Below, one piece after another: positions 12,201 to 23,669 of a stretch of DNA of 64,000 nt. Position 1 is the stretch's first letter; each line of letters opens with the position of its first letter. A model generated the notes under the pieces. That model had not been told where the DNA came from. It searched no databases and saw only the letters and a program-made list of their open reading frames with translations. The translations under genes were made by a program, and so were the position numbers. Where the stretch lies: NCBI GenBank assembly GCA_027563935.2, contig CM050450.1, forward strand, positions 31,669,439 to 31,733,438, read 5' to 3'. Source of the stretch: Costus lasius (taxonomy: Eukaryota > Streptophyta > Magnoliopsida > Zingiberales > Costaceae).

Positions 12201-13120
12201 ACCTGTCTTCTTCTCTTGAGTTCCTGTACATTTGAACAAATGTGAACTCCACATGCAGTGTCCAACACCCATGAAATAGAAGAAGATGAAACCATGACTT
12301 CCGTCACGTATATACCTGAGCCAGAAGCGATGCTTCCCCTCTTGTCTCCTTGGAGCGCTTTACAGTCCTTTTTCCAGTGACCCAGCTGGCCACAGTGGAA
12401 ACATCTGTATTCCTTCGACCGCTTGACCTTTTGCTTCAGAGCCTTGCTGTAGCTCTTGACAGGGGTCTTGCCCTTCTTCCCCTTCTTCTTGTTCCTTGAA
12501 GGAAACATCAAGACAGAGGTTGAAGGCTTTCCCTTCAGAGTCTCCTCAGTAGTCAAGAGCATATTCAGCAGCTCTGCCGGAGTACAATCGATTTTGTTCA
12601 TATTAAAGTTAATGATGAACGCATCGAAAGAGGGCGGGAGAGACTGCAGAATAATGTCTACAGCAAGCTCCTGATTGATGGTATGCCCCAGTTTCTCTAG
12701 AGCCTCCTTATGCCCAATCATCTTGAGCACGTGAGCTCCCACTAGGCTCCCTTCAGCCAGTTTGCTCTGAAAGAACAGCTTAGTCAAATTATAGCGCTCA
12801 GTCCTCGCCTGCGCAGCATACAGCATCTTGAGGTTTGCTATAATTTCTATAGCCGACATATCCTCATGCTGACGCTGCAGCGGTGGCGTCATAGACGCTA
12901 GCATCAGGCAAGCGACATCAATGCTATCATTGACATGCTTTTAATAGGCATCCCGAACCGCCCTTGCGGCGTTCGGAGCGGGCTGAGGCGGTATAGCCGT
13001 CTCGAGGACATGCAGTTTACTCTCTGCCTTAAGAACAATCTTAAGGTGTCCGTACCAGTCTGAGAAGTTCGGCCCAGCAAACTTCTCCCTTTCTAGTAGG
13101 GATCGCACATTGAAGCTCAT
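9236..13120 (-). pseudogene. Copia gag-pol polyprotein, element A (nonsense in gag)
   Basis: Single-frame polyprotein of about 1,294 residues from ATG at 13118-13120 to TAG at 9236-9238. Order: gag, zinc knuckle CFHCGQLGHWKKDC, protease (DTAC), GAG-pre-integrase HHCC (WHSRLGH...CKAC), integrase D,D(35)E (HSDVCGP, SDRGGEY, ERRNRT), RT, RNase H. Codon 60 is TAA (plus-strand 12941-12943) where sister copies have GAA, so gag is cut off early; an internal ATG at 12902-12904 leaves 1,222 open codons. The RT catalytic box reads NVDD instead of YVDD, expected to impair polymerisation. Some missense changes elsewhere (SHQKCKH). Functions in sister copies: capsid formation, self-cleavage, cDNA synthesis and integration in virus-like particles. 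Here not autonomous. Confidence 0.93.
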
Positions 13121-14948
13121 GGTGTTCGTTGCTGCAGGAATCTACAACAATGCAAGAACAGCAAGGTCAGTATCAATGTTCAGAATCAATCCAGGACTTA
13201 AGAAAGATTCTTTTCTCACTATTTTATCTGGCTGAAAAATCCAGCAAAAACAGCCGAAAGAGTAGAACTCTTTTAGTGAGATGGGATCCAGATTTCATAC
13301 TTGGTCTCCGCGTCCCGCTCAGGCGAGATAAGATGCACAGAGAGTACAAGCACTAGTCTCTGGTAGGCTGTCCCAGCCAATCGCCAACCCGTGCGATTCC
13401 CCTTTATCTGGGCAATCCAGCTGACTGTGCCAACTGAGTTGGTACAACACAGTCTCTGATCCCATAGATGGCTGCCTCCATGTGCTACCATATGCGCCAC
13501 ATATGTAGCCTACATGGTCAAGCTGACCCGACCTACTCCCTGGACCACCACGTGCTATGCTGAGCAACGAGAAGCGATAAATCCCTTCTCTGTAACACGC
13601 AGGTGTAATCCCGCACCGTCTAAAGATAGATGGACGTGCCCACTGAGTGGGTACAACACGGCTCCAACGATAATCAGAACAGTGAGGTTTCGCGTCAGAA
13701 GGCTTACGAGCTTGATATTTTAGCGTTGGATTTTAACGGTCTTTTATCTTCTTGACTATCATGCAATTCCTATGGTGATAGCAGAAGATAAACTCATGCA
13801 ATTCTAATTATAAAAGCAATAAATAGAAATCATGCTGATCTTATGTGGTAAAAGCCCATTAAGCCTAAGTTAGACCTTAAATTAAACTTAAGTCTTCACT
13901 TGCTTTTCTTCATGGGTCTTTTGCTGCTCATCTGGCCCAAACCAGGGCCTAAGCGCCATCTGCAGCTCAGGTGCGCCTACCAGGGAATATGCGCCTGGTC
14001 CCAGAATCGAACCCTGGACCTCCCACCTGGTCAAGCCTCAAGCTGCATGCGCCTCTGCCAAGTGTGCACTGTGCTCTTGTCTGATTAAAATACAATTTAA
14101 TCTATCTAGACAAGATTGACTCGCAGGTCAATTACATTTTATAAATTAAATGCAATGTGATGCGCAGATCACAATATAAATTAATTTACAAGTTTTAACC
14201 AGGCTCGCAGGCCCCAGCACAGCACACATTAATTAGGCGTCCCACATAAGATTAAATAAACAAGCATATGCTTACAATCAACATGTGATCCATTCATGAA
14301 AATAAAATTTTCAAAAAACCCATTGGCATCAATTTTATTTTCCTTATGTGCCCTACTACCTTACAACGGTCCATTAATAGGGATCCACTCATCAGACCTA
14401 GTCAGATCCACTGCCCTTGCATGCACCAAGTCCTAACTGACTTGAGTCGACCCAGTGGTCAACTATGCATGCGCTAGGGCTGAACAACCTACATGAGTTT
14501 TGGCAAGCGGGTGTGACCCCGGGCCTAACTCATGCGTGTTCACTAGTTGTCTCAACCAGACCTCGCTACACGCCTTTGATGCAGTCGACCTATAGCCACC
14601 TTATGCTTGCGCATAGGTGCCATCTGGTCGACCCATCTAGGTTGTCAGATGGTCTGATCAGACTAGTTGGATCTTAACTAGAGATGACTTCAACCCTACT
14701 AACCCGTCTAAGGACTTATAGCAGGCGCCATTTAGATCTAAGGTGAGTCGCGCAAGTAAAGAAGTTTTTGAGAAAAACTAAATGTATGCGCCAACTAGAT
14801 ACATGCGCTAATGATAAAAAATCATACTTCATGTAGTTTTCGCATGAATAACTTTCGCATGTAGTTTAGATCTAAGGTGAGGCGCAAACATGGATCACTA
14901 AAGTTAAGCAATCATACAAACATGCATATAACCGGCTCTGATACCAAT
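13121..14948 (-). other. 5' leader of element A
   Basis: Long untranslated leader. On the minus strand it holds the sister hairpins (13430-13442 and 13639-13651), the TTCGA-loop hairpin (13997-14020, here TTCGATTC, a near-exact pol III B box), the three-way junction (14419-14472, loop CAGT in + orientation) and the palindrome GTCTGATCAGAC (14652-14663). No convincing gene of its own. Confidence 0.85.
14935..14946 (-). other. Primer-binding site, element A (tRNA-iMet type)
   Basis: TGGTATCAGAGC on the minus strand, two bases from the 5' LTR end. Confidence 0.92.
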
Positions 14949-16629
14949 TGAAAGTCCCCAGAAGGGGGCGAAACCCTAAAGCATGGCGCGTATAAAATTT
15001 TTAAGCAGCGGAAGAGGGTTTCTAGGGGATCGGATTCATGCATAACATATGATCAACTTTTTAAACCGATTGCAAACATAGAAGATGTCATACCGATGCC
15101 ATTTCTAGATGGCGACTTGGAAGCAGAGAGCGATAGGGATCTCCTCCAAAGGATGCGCACACAAGATGAAGAAGTCGCCTACTCCGATGGTGCTCCTTGT
15201 GCTAGCAAGGTTCCAAGAGGTCCTTGTCGTATGGAAGGGAAGAGAGAACCTTTTCTTTGCTTGGCGATTTGCTTCTTGTCGTCAACCCCAAAAACACTCG
15301 AATGAGAGAGCCACGCGAGGAAGGAGCGACAATAGGCGTGAAGAGAAGCTATCGTGAGGCGTGGTCACGATTTGGAAACATGGTTTCCAAAAATAGTAAA
15401 CCACTCTCTTCATGCGACCATGGGATTACCCCAAGCGCATACTCCTCTCCACTTGAACCATGCGCTCACTTGATGAGCTGGTTCAATTTCAGTTTGGTCC
15501 AAGACCAATTAACCCAAGCGATTTGGTCTAGATCACAATTAAACCCTAAGGCTCCAGATCCAACCGTTCATCTCTTGATGCTCCTGATCTCACCGATCTA
15601 GCATCCATTCTCTCGATCGAAGCTTACCGATCTCAAGCCCTAATCAATCAAACATGATCAGACCAGATCTCACTTACAATCAGAGATTAAATCCTTTCAA
15701 ACTGAACCCAAACAATTCAGTCCATACGATCTGACTTAAGTAAGCCATATCATCAAATTGTGCGACCCTGAGGGTTTTCTTTAAATGTCGGTAACGATAA
15801 CTCACGTTATCACGATCAGTGAGGGGTATCTAGAAACACATCACTGTCTCCCGATATAAAGAAAAGAGTCTTCCAAGACTACACCCAAACCACAGCACAA
15901 GTGTGAATCCACTTCACAAGGCATGCAAGTTTCCTTTGCCACTGGATGTTCTTATTGGACAAGCGTGTCAAGCTTGTAGCTCCAATATGATGAGCATGAT
16001 TAGATCAGATGATCATAGTCACCTGGGTATGGCCATACACTTTCTCAATCATCTCATCCAGGGGGGCCCCTTTAGAACATCACACTCCAATCAAGGAGAC
16101 GGCAATCCTATATCTATCACTAGCGCCCTAACCTGACTCAAGTTCACCATCCAAGATAGTCTATAACCATTATGTTTCAAATGATATTGAACTACCTCAA
16201 AACAATGACAATCATCATTTAGAAACACAAGTGATCTCAAGTCAGAGGAAATGTGCCACTTGTTGCAATCAAGGATTATTCACATTGTGACAAGCAATTG
16301 AATATCCTAGTAGGGTATGTCCAGTACATCCAATGTACCCATGAGTTTACATCTTATTCCATGCTCGAAGCATCCTATAAGATTAGAACACATATTAGTC
16401 TCAATCATATCAAGGTTGTCTCATGTTCACCAAGATATCTCGACTAAGGACTTTACTGCATGTCAGCCCAGCTGAACAGCATTGAGACATTATTCAGAAG
16501 TATATGTATTGCAGCAGATAATATAACAAACTGAATAACAACCATTGCCTTTATAAACATAAGAGTTTATACATGATACTGTTACAATCCCAAGGCCTCA
16601 AACATTAGCCTTAAGGGCATACCCCAACA
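14949..16629 (-). repeat. 5' LTR of element A
   Basis: Complete 1,681-bp LTR. The terminal hairpin CCCC-AGAA-GGGG lies just inside its 14949 end. It joins LTR1 of the array at 16630; CACCA at 16630-16634 is the expected right target-duplication copy. Confidence 0.93.
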
Positions 16630-17942
16630 CACCACACACGAGAGCAATTGAGAGAGGCGAGCGACGTTACAATCGTGGGAGCGTTTCCAATTTGGAAACC
16701 GCCTTCCAAAAATAGTAACTCTCTACGTTTCATGCGTTCACCCAAGTGAACCATCAAAACTCTCCCATTGAACCAAGCGCTCACTCATGAGCCGGTTCAA
16801 TTTGGTTTGGTTCAAAGACCAAATTACCCAAGCCACTTGGTCTAGATCATATTAAACCCTAAGGTTCCAGATCTAACCGTTCATCTCTTGATGCTCTTGA
16901 TCTCACCGATCTAACATCAATACTCTCGATCGAAGCTTACCGATCTCAAGCCCTAATCAATCAAACATGATCAGACCAGATCTCACTTACAATCAGAGTT
17001 TAAACTCCTTTAAACTGAACCCAAACAATTCAGTCCACACGATCTGACTTAAGTAAGCCATATCATCAAATTGTGCGACCCTAAGGGTTTCCTTTAAATG
17101 TCGGTAATGATAACTTACGTTATCACGATCAGTGAGGGGTATCTAGCAACACATCACTGTCTCTCAATATAAAGGAAAGAGTCTTCCAAGACTACACCCA
17201 AACCACAGCACAAGTGTGAATCCACTTCACTAGGCATACATGTTTACTTTGCCACTTGATGTTCTTATTGGACAAGCGTGTCAAGCCTGTAGCTCCAATA
17301 TGATGAGCATGATTAGATCAGATGAACATAGTCATCTGGGTATGGCCATACACTTTCTCAATCATCTCATCCAGGGGGGGCCCCTTTAGAACATCACACT
17401 CCTATCAAGGAGACGGCAATCCTATATCTATCACTAGTGTCCTAACCTGACTCATGATCATTATCCAAGACAGTCTATAACCATTATGTTTCAAATGATA
17501 TCGAACTACCTCAAAACAATGACAATCATCATTTAGAAACACAAGTGATCTCAAGTCAGAGGAAATATGCCACTTGTTGCATATAAGGATTATTCACATT
17601 GTGACAAGCAATCGAATATCCTAGTAGGGTCTGTCCAGTACATCCAATGTACCTATGAGTCTACATCTTATTCCATGCTCGAAGCATCCTATAAGATTAG
17701 AACACATATTAGTCTCAATCATATCAAGGCTGTCTCATGTTCACCAAGATATCTCGACTAAGGACTTAACTGCATGTCAGCCAAGCTGAACAGCATTGAG
17801 ACATTATTCAGAAGTATACATATGACAGCAGATAATGCAACAACATGAATAACAACCATTGCCTTTATAAACATGAAGTTTATACATGATACTGATATAA
17901 TCCCAAGGCCTCAAACATTAGCCTTAAGGGCATACCCCAACA
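16630..17942 (-). repeat. LTR1 of the tandem array, left 354 bp missing
   Basis: 1,313 bp, the inner part of the 3' LTR of body B. It begins at the point equivalent to 24024 in LTR2, directly after element A. The missing 354 bp are not found on the other side of A, so a deletion accompanied or followed A's insertion. Confidence 0.9.
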
Positions 17943-17962
17943 ATCTCCCACTTGCAGTTAAT

Positions 17963-20900
17963 CTAATGGTTGAGGTATCTCAAACCCATATTATTACAGT
18001 GCTTCTCATGCTTCTGCTGCGCCAGAGGCTTTGTAAGCGGGTCAGCCAGATTGTCATCTGTATGAACCTTGCAGATTTTGATCTCGCCTCGATCAATGAT
18101 CTCCCGGATCAAGTGAAACCGTCTCTGTATGTGCTTGGACTTCTGGTGCGACCGTGGTTCCTTTGCTTGTGCGATTGCTCCAGTGTTATCACAGAAGATA
18201 ACCAAAGGATCTGCACTCGAAGGAACAACACCAAGTTCCTGAATGAACTTATGAATCCACACTGCCTCCTTAGATGCTTCTGAGGCTGCAACATACTCGG
18301 CTTCTGTTGTAGAATCAGCAACAATAGATTGTTTGAAACTTTTCCACACCACCACACCTCCATTCAAGCTAAAAACATAGCCTGATTGCGATCGGAAATC
18401 ATCCTGGTCAGATTGGAACGAAGCGTCAGTATATCCTTCAATACTGAGTTCTTCCTGACCACCATACACCAAGAACATATCTTTGGTCCTCCGCAGATAT
18501 TTTAAAATGTTCTTGACAGCAATCCAGTGTGCCTGACCTGGATTACTTTGGAATCGACTGGTCACGCTTAACCCGTAAGCGACGTCTGGGCGAGTACACA
18601 ACATCGCATACATAATGGACCCAATAGCCGAAGCATAAGGCGTTTTGTCCATTTCATCTTTCTCAGTCTGTGTTTGCGGACACTGACTCTTCGAAAGATT
18701 CAGACCATGTCTGACTGGAAGATATCCTCTTTTAGAATTCTCTAAATGGAATCTCTCCAGAACTTTATCGATGTAAGTACTTTGGCACAGCCCGAGAAGC
18801 CTCTTAGATCTATCTCTGTAGATCTTCACACCTAATACATAGGCTGCTTCTCCTAGATCTTTCATCTGGAAACATTTTCTTAACCATGCCTTAACCGCAT
18901 GTAGTTCAGGAATATCGTTTCCAATGATTAAGATATCATCGACGTAGAGGACTAGGAATGTAATTACGCTCCCACTAAACCTCTTATATACACACGGGTC
19001 ATCTTCATTCTTGATGAAACCAAATTCACAGATTGATTCATCAAAACGAATGTTCCAGCTTCTTGATGCTTGCTTAGGTCCATAAATGGACTTCTTTAAC
19101 TTGCATATTTTATGACGATCTGATGGATTAGTGAAACCTTCAGGTTGTGTCATATACACAACCTGATCCAGATTTCCATTAAGGAAAGCGGTCTTCACAT
19201 CCATCTGCCAGATCTCATAATCATAATATGCTGCTATTGCGAGAATGATCCGAATAGACTTGAACATGGCTACAGGAGAGAAAGTTTTATCATAATCTAT
19301 CCCGTAGATTTGTTTGAAACCTTTCGCAACTAGCCTGCCTTTATAGGTAACCACGTTACCATCCATGTCAATCTTCTTCTTGAAGATCCATTTACAGCCT
19401 ATAGGGATTATTCTCGGAGGCGGATCAACCAAATCCCAAACTTGGTTATCTGACATGGAGTCCATCTCGGATCGCATAGCTTCGAGCCATCTCGCTGATT
19501 CCGGTCCACTAACCGCATCCACATAAGTGAGGGGTTCATCATGATCAATGATGTAGACTCCGTCATAGCGCTCAGGCTGTCGACGGATCCTTCCCGATCT
19601 TCGCGGTTCTCTTGATATCTGAGCCTCAGGTTGTTCAATAACCTGTTCTACTGGCTCATGTTCATCCAACTGTGCTTGATTACTTTGTCCTTCCTCTAGA
19701 TTCTCATCCAGCTTTATTTCTCTCCCACTAGCCTCTTGCAGAAGAAATTCCTTCTCAAGAAAAATGGCCGTCCGAGCAACAAATACCTTGTTCTCTTTGG
19801 GATCGTAGAAATAATAACCCTTAGTTTCCTTAGGGTAACCGACAAAGATACATTTCTCAGATCTGCTCTCTAGTTTCCCAGAGGCGAGCTTTTTGACATA
19901 AGCCTCGCAACCCCATATCTTAATAAATGTCAAGCTCGGCTGTTTCCCATACCATAACTCATATGGAGTCTTTGAAACTGCCTTGGATGGCACTCGGTTT
20001 AGTACCTTTGCAGCTGTTTCCAGTGCAAATCCCCAAAAGGAGTAAGGTAGAGTAGCCTGACTCATCATTGAACGAACCATATCCAATAAGGTTCTATTCC
20101 TCCTCTCGGACACACCATTCCATTGCGGTGTTCCTGGCGGAGTAAGCTGTGAGACAATCCCACACTGCTTCAGATAGTCAGTAAACTCTCGACTTAGGTA
20201 TTCTCCACCTCGATCTGAGAGAAGTGCCTTGATATTTCGGCCTAGCTGATTTTGCACTTCATTTTTGAACTCTTTGAACTTGTCAAAAGATTCACTCTTA
20301 TGTCTCATTAGATAGACATACCCGTATCTACTGAAATCATCAGTAAAGGTAATGAAGTATGAATAGCCACCTCTGGCATGTTTACTAAATGGCCCACACA
20401 CATCACTGTGAATGAGGTCAAGTAAACCTGAAGCCCTTTGACCTTTGTTAGGAAAAGGAGCCTTCATCATTTTACCCATTAAACAAGCTTTGCATGTATC
20501 AAGCTCCTCATAGGAGAATGATCCTAGCAGTCCATGATCATGCAACTGCTTAATGCGTTTCTTGCTAATATGGCTTAAACGACTATGCCATAGCAAGGTG
20601 CTATTATCAGCATACTTGGCTTTCTTATTATCAATATTTTGTATAGAACATTCCATGTCCAACATGAATAATCCATTGTTAATTGATCCAGTAGCATAAA
20701 CAATATTATCTAAAGAAATAACACACTTTGAAATATTGCATTCAAAGGAAAACTCTTTCCTGACAAGAGCAGGAATAGAGATAATATTTTTCGTTATGCT
20801 TGGTACAAAGTAACAATTGTTCAGTTCTAATACAAGTCCAGATGGTAATGAGATGTGATATTCTCCTACAGCAACAGCAGCAACCCGTGCCCCGTTTCCA

Positions 20901-21826
20901 ACGCGTAGGTCTACCTCATGCTGTCCCACCTGTCTTCTTCTCTTGAGTTCCTGTACATTTGAACAAATGTGAACTCCACATGCAGTGTCCAACACCCATG
21001 AAATAGAAGAAGAAAACATGACCTCAGTCACAAAAATATCTGAGCCAGAAGTGATGCTTCCCTTCTTGTCTCCTTGGAGCGCTTTATAGTCCTTTTTCCA
21101 GTGACCTAGCTGGCCACAATGGAAACATCTGTATTCCTTCGACCGCTTAACCTTTTGTTTCAGAGCCTTGTTGTAACTCTTGACAGGGGCTTTGCCCTTC
21201 TTCCCCTTCTTCTTGTTCCTGGAAGGAACCATCAAGACAGAGGTTGAAGGCTTTCCCTTTAGAGTCAACTCTGTAGTCAAGAGCATGTTCAGTAACTCTG
21301 CCGGGGTACAGTCGATCTTGTTCATATTAAAATTAATAATGAACGGATCGAAAGAGGCCGGGAGAGACTGAAGAATGATGTCTACAGCAAGCTCCTGATT
21401 GATGGTATGTCCCAGTTTCTCTAGAGCCTCTTTGTACCCAATCATCTTGAGTACGTGAGCTCCCACTGGACTCCCTTCAGCCAGTTTGCTCTGAAAGAAA
21501 AGCTTAGTCAAATTGTAGCGTTCAGTCCTAGCCTGTGCAGCATACAGCATTTTGAGGTTTGCTATAATCTGTATAGCAGATAGATCCTCATGCTGACGTT
21601 GCAGCTCTGGCGTCATAGACGCAAGCATCAGGCAAGCGACATCAATGCTATCATTGACATGCTTTTCATAGGCTTCCCGAACCGCCCTTGCGGCGTTCGC
21701 AGCGGGTTGAGGCGGTATAGCCGTCTCGAGGACATACAGTTTCCTCTCTGCCTTAAGAACAATCTTAAGGTGTCCGTACCAGTCTGAGAAGTTTGGCCCA
21801 GCAAACTTCCAGTAGGGATCGCACAT
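17963..21826 (-). CDS. Copia gag-pol polyprotein, element B (open but damaged)
   Basis: Open frame of 1,287 residues. The start chosen is ATG at 21824-21826 (MCDPYWKFAGPNF). The family's usual gag ATG is ACG here and an 8-bp deletion just downstream brings this second ATG into the gag frame; the frame is open further up to 21892 but that extension has no counterpart in sister copies. Domains: gag, zinc knuckle, protease DTAC, integrase HHCC and D,D(35)E, RT with intact YVDD, RNase H to TAG at 17963-17965. Damage: the last zinc-knuckle cysteine is tyrosine (HWKKDY), the RT motif YGLKQAS is YGPKQAS, and DETFSP is DKTFSP. It is the only full-length uninterrupted frame in the window, but probably inactive because of these changes. 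Confidence 0.9.
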   Translation of the reverse strand: MCDPYWKFAGPNFSDWYGHLKIVLKAERKLYVLETAIPPQPAANAARAVREAYEKHVNDSIDVACLMLASMTPELQRQHEDLSAIQIIANLKMLYAAQARTERYNLTKLFFQSKLAEGSPVGAHVLKMIGYKEALEKLGHTINQELAVDIILQSLPASFDPFIINFNMNKIDCTPAELLNMLLTTELTLKGKPSTSVLMVPSRNKKKGKKGKAPVKSYNKALKQKVKRSKEYRCFHCGQLGHWKKDYKALQGDKKGSITSGSDIFVTEVMFSSSISWVLDTACGVHICSNVQELKRRRQVGQHEVDLRVGNGARVAAVAVGEYHISLPSGLVLELNNCYFVPSITKNIISIPALVRKEFSFECNISKCVISLDNIVYATGSINNGLFMLDMECSIQNIDNKKAKYADNSTLLWHSRLSHISKKRIKQLHDHGLLGSFSYEELDTCKACLMGKMMKAPFPNKGQRASGLLDLIHSDVCGPFSKHARGGYSYFITFTDDFSRYGYVYLMRHKSESFDKFKEFKNEVQNQLGRNIKALLSDRGGEYLSREFTDYLKQCGIVSQLTPPGTPQWNGVSERRNRTLLDMVRSMMSQATLPYSFWGFALETAAKVLNRVPSKAVSKTPYELWYGKQPSLTFIKIWGCEAYVKKLASGKLESRSEKCIFVGYPKETKGYYFYDPKENKVFVARTAIFLEKEFLLQEASGREIKLDENLEEGQSNQAQLDEHEPVEQVIEQPEAQISREPRRSGRIRRQPERYDGVYIIDHDEPLTYVDAVSGPESARWLEAMRSEMDSMSDNQVWDLVDPPPRIIPIGCKWIFKKKIDMDGNVVTYKGRLVAKGFKQIYGIDYDKTFSPVAMFKSIRIILAIAAYYDYEIWQMDVKTAFLNGNLDQVVYMTQPEGFTNPSDRHKICKLKKSIYGPKQASRSWNIRFDESICEFGFIKNEDDPCVYKRFSGSVITFLVLYVDDILIIGNDIPELHAVKAWLRKCFQMKDLGEAAYVLGVKIYRDRSKRLLGLCQSTYIDKVLERFHLENSKRGYLPVRHGLNLSKSQCPQTQTEKDEMDKTPYASAIGSIMYAMLCTRPDVAYGLSVTSRFQSNPGQAHWIAVKNILKYLRRTKDMFLVYGGQEELSIEGYTDASFQSDQDDFRSQSGYVFSLNGGVVVWKSFKQSIVADSTTEAEYVAASEASKEAVWIHKFIQELGVVPSSADPLVIFCDNTGAIAQAKEPRSHQKSKHIQRRFHLIREIIDRGEIKICKVHTDDNLADPLTKPLAQQKHEKHCNNMGLRYLNH

Positions 21827-23669
21827 TGAAATTCGTGGTGTTCGTTGCTGCAGTAATCTACAACAATGCAAGAACAGCAAGGTCAGTATCAATGTTTAGA
21901 ATCAATCCAGGACTTAAGAAAGATTCTTTTCTCACTAATTTATCTGACTGAAAAATCCATTAAACAGTCCGAAAGAGTAACGCTCTTTTAGTGAGATGGG
22001 ATCCAGATTTCATACTTGGTCTCCGCGTCCCGCTCAGGCGAGATAAGATGCACAGAGAGTACAAGCACTAATTTCTGGTAGGCAATGCCTGCCAATCGCC
22101 AACCCGTGCGATTCCCCTTCATCTGGGCAATCTAGCAGACTGTGCCAACTGAGTTGGTACAACACAGTCTCTGATCCCACAGATGGCTGCCTCCATATAG
22201 CTCACATATGCTCAGTATGTAGCCTACATGGTCAAGCTGACCTGACCTACTCCTTGGACCACCACGTGCTATGCTGAGCAACGAGAAGCGATAAATCCCT
22301 TCTCTGTAACACGCAGGTGTAATCACACACCGTCTGAAGATAGATGGGCGTGCCCATTGAGTGGGTACAACACGGCCCCAACGATAGTCAGAACAGTGAG
22401 GTTTCGCGTCAGAAGGCTTACGTGCTTGATATTTTAGCGTTGGATTTTAACGGTCTTTTATCTTCTTAACTATCATGTATAACCTATGGCGATAGCAGAA
22501 GATTAAATCATGCAGTTCTAATTATATAAACAATAAGTAGAAAGCATGCTGATCTTATGTGGTAAAAACCCATTAAACCTGAGTAGGACCTTAATTTAAC
22601 TTAAGTCTTCACTTGAGCTCTTCATGGGTCTTTTGCCTTCTCATCTGGCCCAACCCAGGGCCCGAGCGCCCACTGCAGCTCAGGTGCGCCCACCAGGTAA
22701 ATGCGCCTGTCCCAGAGTCGAACCCTGGACCTCCCACCTGGTCAAGCCTCAAGCTGCATGCGCCTCTACCATGTGTGCTCTGTGCTCTTGTCTGATTAAA
22801 TTACAATTTAATCTATCTAGACAAGATTGACTCGCAGGTCAATTACACTTTATAAATTAAATAACATGTGATGCGCAGATCACAATAAAATTAATTTACA
22901 ATTTAATTCCAGGCTCGCAGGCCCCAGCACAGCACACATTAAATTAGGCAGCCCACATAAGATTAAATAAACAAGCATCATGGCATCCAATCAACATGTG
23001 ATCCAATAATAAGAAAATAAAATTTTTGAAAACCCATTGGCATCAATTTTAATTTTCTTATGTGCCCTACAACCTTACAACGGTCCATTAATAGGGATCC
23101 ACTCATCATATCTAGTTAGATCCATGCCCTTGCATGCACCAAGTCCTAACTGACTTGAGTCGACCTAATGGTCAACCATGCACGCGCCAAGGGCTGAACA
23201 GCCTTCATGAGTTCTGGCAAGCGGGTGTGACCCCGGGCCTAACTCATGTGCGTTCATAGGTTGTCTCAACTAGACCTCGCTACACGCCTGTCTGCAGTCG
23301 ACCTATAGCCACCTCGTGCTTGCGCACAGGTGCCATCTGGTCGACCCATCTAGGCTGTCAGATGGTCTGATCAGACTATTTGGATCTTTACTAGATGATG
23401 ACTTCAACCCTACTAACCCGTCTAAGGGTTTATAGCAGGCGCTGCTTAGATCTAATAAGGAGGCGCGCAAGATAAGTTTTTGAAAAACATCTAACAAGCG
23501 CCAACAATATACATGCGCCAACATAAGTATACATGTAGTTTCGCATGATGAACTAGCATGAAAAGTCGCATGTAATAAACTTTAGATCTTTACATAAGCG
23601 CAAGCATGGATCAAACATGAAGATCAAGCAATCATATGAACAAGCAATAACATTCGCTCTGATACCAAT
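21827..23669 (-). other. 5' leader of element B
   Basis: 1,843 bp. Contains sister hairpins (22145-22157 and 22353-22365, the second with one weakened pair), the TTCGA-loop hairpin (22709-22731), the three-way junction (23132-23185, outer stem with a G-U in place of A-U) and the palindrome (23365-23376). Near-identical to 47597-49439. Confidence 0.85.
23656..23667 (-). other. Primer-binding site, element B (tRNA-iMet type)
   Basis: Minus strand TGGTATCAGAGC, two bases from LTR2, whose end here is TTACA rather than TTTCA. Confidence 0.92.

Larger units (their letters stand above)
5912..16629 (-). mobile_element. Copia family-1 element A with a nested solo LTR
   Basis: Nearly complete minus-strand element: 3' LTR (5912-9215, interrupted), polypurine tract (9216-9226), gag-pol (9236-13120), leader (13121-14948), 5' LTR (14949-16629). 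Removing the solo LTR and one duplication copy leaves 1,629 bp of 3' LTR; adding the 52 bp missing at the left gives 1,681 bp, the exact length of the 5' LTR. By eye the two LTRs differ at only about ten positions, so A is recent. Its right end sits in LTR1 of the tandem array at the point equivalent to 24024 in LTR2, so A inserted into that LTR. The matching left part of LTR1 is gone. Confidence 0.92.
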
